64,000 bases of DNA from Spongilla lacustris. Taxonomy: Eukaryota > Porifera > Demospongiae > Spongillida > Spongillidae. The first letter of the stretch is position 1. Each line of letters starts with the position of its first letter. The notes beneath the pieces are model-generated. The model was not told the origin of the DNA. It made no database searches and saw only the letters and a list, made by a program, of their open reading frames with translations. The position numbers and the translations under genes were made by a program. Shown one piece after another: positions 45,201-59,100 of this stretch. The stretch is from contig OX442434.1 of NCBI GenBank assembly GCA_949361645.1, forward strand, positions 4,528,788 through 4,592,787. The letters are read 5' to 3'.

Positions 45201-46900
45201 TGGAGCCATATGAGTGGCTTGCAAACATACTCATTACATGTATTTTTACATGTACTGTGCATGTACATGCACATGCATGGCGTACCATGTACATTAGTAT
45301 ACATATCTGGTGCCCAAAGAGCAAATCTAAATATATTTTTGTTCATCTCTAAATATGCATGTGCTCTACTGTATGATTGTGACAACAATGCTACACTGGG
45401 CGCCTTTTTCCCCCATAAGCAGCATTTTAATTTGTACAGTACAGCTACGTGTACTGTACTGTTCGATTTGATATGTGTGTGACGTGTACATGCAAAGATA
45501 TGGTGGGCTTGCTACATGGCACAATCTACTCTCTGGCTGTTGTGGAGCTCATGTAAAGCCTACATAACATACACTGTACATGCACACCTCATATTGCGCG
45601 AAGGGTATGGAGGACTATATTGTTGTTCTGATTAATTTCCATCTAACGAAGTAATGGTCTCAAACATCTGGAACTAGGGTGGACTTGTATTCCCTTATAG
45701 CAGTGGAGCCATTGACCAACTTGGGTAAGGAGGCTCAGCTAAGCTTTCTCAAGGTTGACTTTAGCATCCGTTACAGCACTGAAATATTACCTTTAGTCAG
45801 GTCCATTGCCAGATGGAGTCATCCTGATGATGGAGTTCTTCCCTCATGACTTTGTTGTTAAGTATTAGTGTGTTAATTTGTGCTAATGCATGCATGGGGT
45901 AATTACTGCCACAAGCCCTATGTCAGGGATCACTCAACTCTTCTTAAGGAATCTAAAATGATCAACATCATACAGAGCAGCTGTCCAAGTCCCCGCAATG
46001 AGGGGAAAAAAGCACTTACAAAAGTAAAAAGGCTCAACTAGAATTAAGGTTCCCCCTTTAATTTAACTCTTTGAGTGCCAAGTGCATATATGCATGCATG
46101 TGTACATAACGATACATGTGCCACCATGCACGCATGATTAGGATCTTAAAGTCATGTGTTCCATGCAAGAGCTGCATATACAACCTTATAAGTATCGGGA
46201 ATTGTGATTAATGCAAGGTGAGTTTCCTATGCACAATTGACCATGCTAAATAACTCCATTATCTGGATGACATCACTAATGCATCATGTAGTAGTGTTAA
46301 TCACTTGGAACAGGAATTTGCAACCCACATCAGAGTCAATATCATTCTCAATGGTTGAGAATTGCCAGTTCTTCACCTCCATAAAACGGGTTGGTTGTTG
46401 CAACAATGTGTACCATGATACATGTAATGTGGAACAGTTGACACAGAACTGACTACATCCCTCCCTAGCTATATGCATATGATCAAGCAATTTACAATTA
46501 TAATGCTACCTGTATGTAGATTACTTATGAATACCAGACTATTTGCATGTTCAATACTGCCAATAAGGCAAAATCAGCCAAAGCTGCACACAAAGAGTTA
46601 ACATACAATGATTGATTGTGGCACATGCATGGTGTGACAATCTACTTCTTGCCTTGTAGGTGCAGCCCAACCTGTCAGGTCAGGGTCTGACCTGACAGAC
46701 CAAGTTTTTGATAGTCCGACCCATTGAAATTGGTGAATGCATGTGTAGAGTGATGGATAATGCAATGGCCCACATATGTGGTAGAGGTGTCCAAGATGTG
46801 TGTAGTGTTGAAGGCTTGAAAGATAGTATTTATTCTATGTGATTTGAACGATCCTAAGGAGTGCATTTACAGCAAGGAAGGAGTTACACTGTCTATGTTT
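42251..46900. other. Long gene-poor region
   Basis: No intact gene recognised. At about 42,535-42,560 a purine-rich GAGGAGGGAGGAA precedes TGTGATGGAGCAG, which looks like a polypurine tract plus LTR start on the plus strand, but I could not find the rest. A Cys-rich minus-strand frame lies at 44,325-44,050. At about 45,660-45,850 a decayed frame with LELGWTCIPL and GKEAQLSF resembles the C-terminus of the subfamily A retroelement. A TA run is at about 43,935-43,952. The rest is AT-rich. Confidence 0.4.
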
Positions 46901-46919
46901 TTCTGCTGTTTTGCCACTG

Positions 46920-47560
46920 ATAAGGTATCTTGCTTCAACATCTAGCTTTGTACAGTGCTGGTATGCAGATGACTCAGCATGCGCAGGCAAGCTATAACAA
47001 ATTCATTTATGGCTTGACAAATGCATTCAATTAGGACCATGGTGTAGTATACTTTGCAGAACCAACTAAAAGTGTTCTAGTACAATTTGAGGACATTGCC
47101 AAAGACTAGTTCAAGGATTTGGGAATTACATTGTCAAGTGGCCATCACTTTCTTGGTGGTATAAATTTTGGTACTCAATAGTATCTGTTGCAGAAAAAAA
47201 GAAGGTTGAATACTGGGTAGGCATCGCCAAAGTATCCAAGGCAGCAGTCAGGGCACCTAAAATGGAATTTAGTACTACGTCCAAATCATTGTTTATTCAG
47301 AGAGTGCATAGATGTTGATTGTGCTGAGAGAACACTTCTTTCCCTATTGATGGAAACTGAACATTTGTTTCAGCTGCCAACATCCCTTGCTGGTCCTGGT
47401 ATTTAAGATCCAACTGAGCATACAAGACATCTAAACAGGGCACTCCCACAGTGAGTGAAGCCATCAAGGGCGAGATTGATTTTCAACACGAACAGCATTT
47501 GGAGTCACTGATTATTGCCAGGAAGATGAGGACTAAGGATAAAGATGATGACTAAATGTT
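46920..47560 (+). pseudogene. Decayed reverse transcriptase with YADD motif
   Basis: The plus strand reads VQCWYADDSACAGKL, then after stops LDKCIQLGPW, a VLVQFEDIAKD-like piece, SGHHFLGG, and further on LQLPTSLAGPGI and NRALPQ-like pieces in changing frames. The order (YADD, LGP, K-linked segment, LGG, lPaxLGGLGI) matches the RT core of a family seen in marine invertebrates, probably the one whose C-terminus lies at 32,749-32,988. There are many stops and shifts; inactive. Confidence 0.5.
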
Positions 47561-47933
47561 AATGCATCATACCTTCCTTTAGCCCTGATCAACAGAGAGT
47601 ACTTCAAAGAGCACTTTTGTTCTCGTGCTCATACTCATTTTTGTTCTTGAACTGCTGCTCGCACCTATTTTTGCTCTCGCAACCTACCAGGCCACAGTAT
47701 AAATTGCACTGCTGTTGGATGTGTCTTGAGCCCAAGCATCACCATTAGTCCTGCCAAGCCACTAGGCAATTGTTTTGATGTAGCTCATGCTGCTCCATCC
47801 AGTCAGCAGAACTGACAACTGGAACGTACTTGCATGATGTATCTCAACTCCTAGGGCCACTTCAGAAATGTGTACTGTTTTAGCAGACATTGACTGGCCT
47901 CAGTGCAAGTACTAGCTGTGCATGTGTGTTGTG

Positions 47934-50091
<2,158 letters not shown>

Positions 50092-50131
50092 CACGTGCTA
50101 TTAATAAACACGGTATAGTATAGTATATAAA
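50092..50131 (+). promoter_or_regulatory. Candidate core promoter: CACGTG E-box and TATATAAA
   Basis: CACGTG at 50,092-50,097 and TATATAAA at 50,124-50,131 precede the ATG at 50,183 by 86 and 52 bp. The spacing resembles that before the first SLC37-like gene. Bases between are otherwise not well conserved, so retention of these two words may be meaningful. Inference only. Confidence 0.45.
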
Positions 50132-50182
50132 TGATGCATGCATATTACAAAAAATCGCTATATGAACTGCATGAGGACGGAG

Positions 50183-53100
50183 ATGGCTAGTAAATATGCC
50201 AAGCGAGAAGTCATCTTCAGCAAGCTACCATGGGGAGCATGGCTTTTAGAAAAGACAAATCTGTGCAGATTCAATCCCACGTTAAGGTAAGCGCTGGTGC
50301 AACAAGTAATGATAGTATGCTATGCGCCAACGTTTTTACTTCTGACGGCCTATAGTTGCATATATAGAAATGTTGGTAAAAAATTTAATACTGACATGCA
50401 TGTAGAAGGAACCGCTTATTCTATATTCATGTAGTTAACTGATGTAGCACTTTTTAAACTAAACGAATTCTGCCAGTGAACAGCAAACGTACTGCATAAT
50501 AAGCGATTTCTCTATAATTGGTAAGTAACGAAAGTTCATAAAGCTTTAAAAAAAAATCTCGTATCCAGGTTCAATTTTTTCCGCTCTGTCGACGAATCGT
50601 ATCTTATCAGATCCGGAAGCAGCAAAAAAAATTTTTTAAAGGTTTTGGTGTGGTAACAGGTGAGCGTTACTATGAGCGCTACCTTTATTACTATGCGCTC
50701 GCTAAACTCCAGGCCAATTGAGTCGGCAATAATGGGGTCGGTTATTTTGCTACTGAATTGTATTCGTGGCATTTCAAATGAACGTACTCAATTACTCCCT
50801 GGCGGATAAACTACATAATTATAAGTGCCAAGACACAAATGATAGCACACTTGTTTGGCACACGTTTCTGCCATATGGTAGCGATTATTAGCCAGTCAAT
50901 ATGACTGTTTATCATGCAGTTTCCTCTGCATGTACATGCACAACGGCCATAGATGGTACATCTGACAGCATAGAGGCACTCGGTAGGTAAATTCTAAAGC
51001 TATTACTGAGTATGATTGGTGAGCTTTAAAGTCGTTCATATCCAAAGGTGTGATAACCCGTCAACTGAGATGACGATGACACGACGACAGATAACAGGTT
51101 TATTGCATTGTATCTTTGTCACGATTGAAGCGTAATGTAAGCAGTTATCGAAAGGACCTATATAGCTACAGAAGCAAGTTAGAAACTATGCAGAATATGT
51201 TTGGTTAGCAGACCTTCGCTGTACTATGGCTTTCTGAGCCGCTTGAGTTATGCTGCATTCCTAACTTAATTTCATTTGTAATAATGCATGCTCTGTTGTG
51301 TAGAATAATAGCACTTTCAGCTGGGAATCTGAATATTATGGTGTGCGCTCCTCACACGAAATTTCTACTGACCCCAAGTCCGATACCGACACCAAACATT
51401 GACATAAGAGACTCGAATCCCACGAAAAATTCATCCGCCACGTCCCGAATCCGCTTCGCACGCGAAATACTATAAAATGCATAGTGACGTACCCCTATAT
51501 AGTATAGTCTCGCGGGCCATGACGTAATAAATGAGATACTACGTCTGGAGACTTTCGCCAACATTTCGTGTGCAGCAGGATTGTAACTGATTATCAGCCA
51601 AGTCACATGCCAAGAATGCATTTAGTAGGGTTTGTCTGCTTACCCACGCGCGTGCCCGCAAATTGGGCGCCTGATCAAAGGTATCTACACACATAGCATG
51701 TATTCATAGATAGTCATGTGACCACTGCAATCTGATTGGTGCCGGCCAAATTTGGCCGCTAATCGGAATGTTCTCCAGACGTAGTATCTCATTTATTACG
51801 TCATGGCCCGCGAGACTATATATACAGTGTATATGTATTATAATTATTATAATTTTACATGCATGACCAGTGTTGCCGCGATATATCGCGATTAACGATA
51901 TATCGCGATTATATCGCGATTAACGATTTATCGCGATTAATGATGCTATCAATCGTGATTAAAGTATGCGGACGTTAACGGAAAAGTATACGGAAAATAC
52001 AGGGCATGGTTTGTTTCTTATAGAACTAGTTCGAATCATATCACATGTATATATTCACTCTATTGTCATCTTGAGCCTATATGGCTATACATTTACTGAG
52101 CCGATTTGGCAAAAGTCTCCATCTTTTTTTCTGTAATATATTTTTACTGATAAAAATCTTGCTAGTGCTACAGGTACTGCTGGTGCCTTCGTTCTGACAG
52201 CTGCTACATTGAACATACAATTTCAGATAATTTTCATACTATGAACAATTTGATGTTTAAAGGGCTTACTCTTTGCCTTCTGAAGACAACTCTATTCCAT
52301 GGGCAGACGTCAAGTGATACCTCAGTTGGTAGTGTTGTTGTCATGTCTTGATACCCATTTGCAGCACTTTAAGCACACAACCCAGGATAAATTTATGTAT
52401 CCCAAAATATTGCCATGCTGAACTTCTATGCGCAGTACGAACCACACTAATCACATCCTCTTTTTGTGGCACGTACATAGGTTTAGCTTCTTTCTTTGAC
52501 ATCGCCATCTCTCTGATCACACTTACGTAAGGTTTAGTAATGTTTATTAATAATTATTGTATCGCCGATTAAATATCGCGATTAAATGCGTATATCGCGA
52601 TTATCGCGATTAAAACGATTATGGGCAATTACTTAATCGCGGCAACACTGTGCATGACTGTATAATTATAATTATAATCGGGACAGTTTCCGCGCGCTTC
52701 ACGTATAAATTGCCTTGCATTTGAAATCGCTTTAACTTCCGAACGGTTAAGGCTATCGACTTGCTATTTTCAACATTTCATACTACACCATTTCTCTATG
52801 GAAAAATGCATTTTGGGGGCTTGTACACGCTCATTGCCAGTATTGCAACGTTCGATATCCCACCGCGTTCAAACTCGCCATTACTTTCTGTAGGAATAAT
52901 CAAATCGCTTCGAATTCGGTTTGTAGGTAGAGAGGTCCTATACCTATCGATTTGTTCTGTTCGTTAATTTTTATGTTATCCGTTACGGAGATACGGTTGA
53001 ACAAACCACGTGCACATTTTCGCCCTAGATTCGCGCCAATGATTTGGGGCACTCTGGATTTATTTAGAACATTGCAAGCGGGAAAATGTGCACGTAGTTT

Positions 53101-56100
53101 GTTTAACTGTATCTCCGTAACGGATGGCATACAAATTAACGAACAGAACAAATCGATAGTTATAGGACCTCTCTACCTACAACCGGAATTTGAAGTGATT
53201 TGAATATTCCTGCCGAAAGTTATGACGGGTTCGAACCCGGTGGGGTATCGGACGTTGCAATACAGGCACGGAGAAAGTACAAGTCCCCAAAATGTATTTT
53301 ACCATAGAGAAATGGTGTAGTATGAAGTGTTTAAAATAGAAAGTCGATAACCGTAACCGTTCCGAATATATCGTGATTAAAACGCAAGGCAATTTTATAA
53401 CATACATGTTGTATATGCGAAGCGCAATGTTCTCGGAAACTGTCCCAATTATTATAATTATATGCGAAGCGCTTGTGTACTATCCCATATAATTATAGTA
53501 TTATATGTAGTACAATATATAAAAACATTCGTCTCTCTGAGAAACTTAGTGGTATTATATAGGATTTGAAGGCAATGGTGCATGGTGTAAAAATTAAGGG
53601 AACCGAACAAGGGATTGGAGATACTGTAAACACGATATTTCTATATGTATAGTACTTTTGTATACAACAGTATTACATTTATGTTGTTAAAAAGGACTTC
53701 ATTATGAACTCAGGCATCAACTATTATAAGGGTGCAAGAATGTAATTATACACGTACACGCATAATTTCTTATCAGTTACTGAGGATCTGGTGCCACCAA
53801 TAAATACGAAGAAGTTAAATCACTTAAATGGCTTCATGACTGCATGAGCACGATTGAAAATCATTCATAATAAATAACGAGAAACATAGCAGAATTTTTA
53901 AGCGCGGCTAAGCTGAAGCATACAAAATATTAGCTTATTGCGCGTATGCAGATCCATTACATGTGGGCTTTAGCATAATTGAATCATGGTACCCTGTTAA
54001 AATGCTACAAGAAGAAGCCCCTGAAAGTCGCCCCTGCTATACTGCTGAGAGTGAAACACGTTACGGTACCAGGACAATCCAGATCTGGCCAATATGCATG
54101 CATTTGCGTAGTATATATTTTATTCATTATAACATGATGTTAAAATTCAATCATAGTGGTTCCTGGCTCAAACAAATCATCATAAATCTGAAACTTGAAA
54201 TCAGGAGTCATTTAAAAGAAATTAAAAGTACAGCTTCAAAATTTGTAATTGTTTACAACATGGCCCGGTAAAAAAAATGTCATTACAATTTATTATTATA
54301 CAAGCGGCATTCTCTCTGAGAAAGTGACTGAGCGATACATCGGCAATGGTGGTGTAAAAAGGAGGGAACAAATGATTGCAGATACTTTTTTTAGGACAGC
54401 ATTACATTTATCTTACTAAATATAAGAACATTGTGTTTATCGTATCTCTAATCACTTGTTCCCTTCCTATTTACACCACCATTGCTATCAAATCTATATA
54501 CCACTAACTTTCTCAGAGAGAATTTTTTATAATAATGACTGTTGTTTAATTTTATTTATTTATTAGTGATTTATATAGTACAACCCATACATTAAAATAC
54601 ACACAAGAACAGGTTTGTATGACAAAAAAAAACCATCCAGCAGTTAGTCAAAACAAATCGTAGAACAGATGGTATTATTCTACCATAAGTGTCTAATTAT
54701 ACGTATAGGTAATTATTACATGTACCAAATCTGTGTATCTGACATAGTGCATCAAGGGGAGGTATGCAGGTTAATTCGAAGATGCTCTTTATAACCGTCC
54801 TATCCGAGTTATTACTCACCCAGGAAAGAAGACCGCCTTAGACGACTATGAAGAAAATCTGGTCTGGGAACGGGAACAACAAGCTTTTTTGTTTTTTGTT
54901 TTGTTCTCTTAGAGCAAACAGTCTGTGATCCATATAGGATTTGTACCGTATCATGAAAGGCCCGAACCTACTTATAAACTACTAGCGTAGATTTCGATGT
55001 GCGTGAAGTGCACTTTTGGCTCTTTTAAAATGCCTTCACGGGAATGAATGAGCACAGCCAAAGCAGAAGCAAAGCGATTACGCCAAATTTTAGAGTCCTG
55101 AAAAATAGTGGATGCAAATTTTGATTGCAAGCTGTGAGAACTGAAGGCAGTACAGTTTGGCAATGGTGGCATAACTGTAAACATTGTGTTGCTAGTGTAA
55201 CGAGACACTGCAGCAGCCAAAAGTGTTTAATTACCAAGAGAGACATGCATAAATACACAGATAAGGTCAAGGTACAGTCCAGCTGGAGCCAGCACAAACA
55301 CGCATGCGTACATAAATACAAAAATATATTATGTCATTCGCTACACTACTTCCTCCTTCGAAAAGGCCGGCCTCTTGGTCCGATTCAATAACGATCCGGC
55401 GGGTGTCTTATTCGCTGTGGATAACGACGAGGTGGTGGCTGATCTGCAGCTGGTTGTTCGTCCTGGGGAGTGGCCACTTCTGCTTGTACATCTTCATGAC
55501 CATGAACTTCTAAGGCCAGTGGTTCATCCTGGGGAGTGGCCACTTCTGCTTCTGCTTGATCTTCTGGGCCCAGTTGTTCCTCCTCCGGGGCTGGTTGTTG
55601 TACTATCTCTTGTTCCGCTATCTCAAGGTCATCACTGTCAAAGAATTGCAATGTCGTACCTGGGTACTCGTGGCAATGACGACTTTGATTCGCACTGGTT
55701 GGGCCCTCTGCTTCTGGATTTTTAGCTTCAACATCATCAAAGTCCAGACGAATATCACTAGGGCATGGCTTCAGGCGATCGAAGTGTACAACCATCCTCT
55801 TACGTCTCCGTGCTGCAATACGTCGTAGATCCAGTATTCTGTAGGTGACCGCAGAAAGCCTCTTCACCACCCTAAATGGCCCAGTCCAGGGACAATGGAG
55901 CTTCCTAGGCTTTCCCTTGGGAACAACAGGGGTATGTAACCACACAAGGTCACCTGGTTCATACTGTTTCCCATGGACCCTCTGATTGTAGACCTCCTTC
56001 ATCCTCTCCGTTGCTGTCCCCATGTTTTCCCGAGCAACTTGGAAGGCACCTTGTAGGATTTTCTCCAGTTGTCTTGCATACTCATGTTGTGGCTGGGATT

Positions 56101-59100
56101 CAGTTGGTGTAGACCCATAGACCAGATCCACTGGCAACTTGGCCTGCCGCCCGAACATTAAAAAGAAAGGGGAGAAACCTGTGGAGGGATGTATTGAAGT
56201 ATTATAGGCCATACAAATTTTCCTCAAATGCAATTCCCATTGAGTAGGGTTGCGGTTGAAAACTTCCAAATGCCATCTCTTTCGTGAAGAAGTAACATTT
56301 CTAGGGCACAGAATTTCAAGACAGGGTATTAGTACTGATCCCACAAAGGTTTCTGCAGTCCAAAACTGGAAGACACCAAATTCAGTTCAAGATGTCAGAC
56401 AGTTCCTTGGTCTTGTGGGATACTACAGGAAATACATTCCCAACTTTGCTGCCATTGCCAGACCGTTACACCAACTTACCGAGCGAGGTCGTGAGTTTCA
56501 ATGGACACAAGAGTGTATCCATGCATTTGATGAACTCAAATCGCGACTATTGTCTGCCCCCATACTATCATTCCCAGACTTTGAGAAGCCTTTTATCCTT
56601 GATACAGATGCCTGTCAGTATGGTATAGGAGCAGTGCTGTCTCAGGACCACGATGGAGAGGAGAAAGTAGTGGCCTACGGGAGTCGTACACTTAGTAAAG
56701 CTGAGAGAAAGTACTGCGTGACAAGGAAAGAGCTATTGGCAGTAGTCACCTTTACGAAACACTTCAGGCCATACTTGCTAGGACGTCGCTTCACTCTTCG
56801 CACTGATCACAGCTCCTTGCAATGGATTTACAACATGAAAGAACCGGAAGGGCAACTCGCAAGATGGTTAGAACAGCTCCAAGAGTATGACTTTGCTGTA
56901 ATTCACCGCAGGGGATGCAACCACGGAAATGCTGATGCCCTTTCCCGTATTGGTCCAGATGAAAATGAAACCATCATCTCGGGTGGTTCCAGCAGCAAAG
57001 GCGTGGGCGTATCAGCTATTCAGCCACAGCAGTTTCAGACAGGAACTGGAGATGTGAAGAGCATGCGCCAGCTGCAGCTGGAGGATGAAAATGTGGGGAT
57101 TGTGCTCAGGGCAGTAAGTTGTGGGAGCATGGTAGGCCTTGGGGAACTGGAAGGGAAGAGTAGGGAACTAAACATATTAGTGTAGCGAATGACATAATAT
57201 ATTTAGTTCCCTACTCTTCCCTTCCAGTTCCCCAAGGCCTACCATGCTCCCACAACTTACTGCCCTGAGCACAATCCCCACATTTTCATCCTCCAGCTGC
57301 AGCTGGCGCATGCTCTTCACATCTCCAGTTCCTGTCTGAAACTGCTGTGGCTGAATAGCTGATACGCCCACGCCTTTGCTGCTGGAACCACCCGAGATGA
57401 TACAAGAGATAGTACAACAACCAGCCCCGGAGGAGGAACAACTGGGCCCAGAAGATCAAGCAGAAGCAAAAGTGGCCACTCCCCAGGATGAACCACTGGC
57501 CTTAGAAGTTCATGGTCATGAAGATGTACAAGCAGAAGTGGCCACTCCCCAGGACGAACAACCAGCTGCAGATCAGCCACCACCTCGTCGTTATCCACAG
57601 CGAATAAGACACCCGCCGGATCGTTATTGAATCGGACCAAGAGGCCGGCCTTTTCGAAGGAGGAAGTAGTGTAGCGAATGACATAATATATTTTTGTATT
57701 TATGTACGCATGCGTGTTTGTGCTGGCTCCAGCTGGACTGTACCTTGACCTTATCTGTGTATTTATGCATGTCTCTCTTGGTAATTAAACACTTTTGGCT
57801 GCTGCAGTGTCTCGTTACACTTGGCGTAGTCGGCAGGATGAACGAACAAGAAGGCGGAACGGGAACTCCGAGCCCGAGGGTTCTGGTTCAGACCAAAACC
57901 AACCGACCGCTGGTTTCTCCCGACACCTACTCTGGCGACAGAAATTGGACCGATTGGGTTGAGCACTTTGAGGCCGTGGCTTTGGTTAATGGCTGGGACG
58001 AACCGACGAAACTACTCTGGCTACCCGTCCGGCTAACTGGAAAGGCTCAAACCGCTTGGAGGAGGTTGGTGCCAGAGGTGAAACAGAACTTCCAAGCAGC
58101 GAAGGACGCTTTACAGAAGCGCTTTGAGCCAGAAAGTAAGCGTCAGCTGTATGTTGTCGAATTTCAGACCAGGAAAAGGCGACCGGACGAACATTGGAGT
58201 GATTTCGGAGATGAGTTGCGCATCCTCGCAGACAAAGCGTTTCCCGGAATTGACGAAAAGGCTAAGGATTTGTTGTCTCTCGAGAGATATCTCAGTGAGT
58301 TGGATAATCCTAAGGTTGCTTTTGCTGTCCGACAGAGACAACCGAAGACTCTGGACGACGCGGTTTCGTGCACGATGGAAATGGAGTCGTATCTCCATCA
58401 AGAGACCAAAGGTTCCAAAATATCAGTCGTCAGTGATGTTCCGGTCGGAGAACGGGAAACCTTAATGGCCATGATCCACTCATTGTCAGAAAGGATGGGG
58501 AAACTAGAGACGTCCGAACGGCCGGCACAAGCACGCGCAGGTAGAAGGAGACCCGAGGCGTATAATTCCTCTCGAGAACCAGCAGCCTCCAAGGATACGA
58601 TCATCTGCTTAAAGTGTGGCAAGGAAGGACACTTTGCCAGGGGCTGCGCGGCTGGCTGGCAGAAGCGGAAGCAGGAAAACTAGATACCCTCTATGCGAAG
58701 GACCAAGCATATGAGGGTAAGGAAACAATGGTCCAGGTTAAAAATAGTTTGTATAGTTTAGCTGTTAATCCTGCCGACTACGCCAAGTGTAACGAGACAC
58801 TGCAGCAGCCAAAAGTGTTTAATTACCAAGAGAGACATGCATAAATACACAGATAAGGTCAAGGTACAGTCCAGCTGGAGCCAGCACAAACACGCATGCG
58901 TACATAAATACAAAAATATATTATGTCATTCGCTACACTAGTATATATTTTTAAAAATATCATGACATTACAACGGCTGGATTTTTTGTCCTAAAAACCT
59001 ATTTATTGTTCTTGTGTGTACTTACTGTATGGGTTATGCAATATAAACAGTGATTATTTTAAATTACGCAGCACCTACATAGCAAAGTAACAGACAAGAG

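Larger units (their letters stand above)
55196..58937 (-). mobile_element. Scrambled Ty3/Gypsy-type provirus with three LTRs and CTAG target duplication
   Basis: Outer LTRs of 150 bp (55,196-55,345 and 58,788-58,937) lie in minus orientation and are flanked by CTAG at 55,192-55,195 and 58,938-58,941. Inside, blocks alternate orientation: minus integrase end (55,385-56,262), plus RT end/RNase H (56,250-57,180), a minus copy of the last 200 bp of that block, plus pol tail, a plus LTR (57,670-57,819), plus primer site and gag, then a minus primer site beside the right LTR. Both primer sites are TGGCGTAGTCGGCAGGAT, complementary to the 3' end of animal tRNA-Ser, as used by Mag-type elements. No protease or complete RT/integrase remains; inactive as it stands. 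Confidence 0.9.

Noticed and set aside
53222..53245. GGTTCGAACCC, resembling a tRNA B-box
   Set aside because: It lies in one arm of a foldback element, the mirrored arm lacks it, and no A-box or cloverleaf could be built around it.
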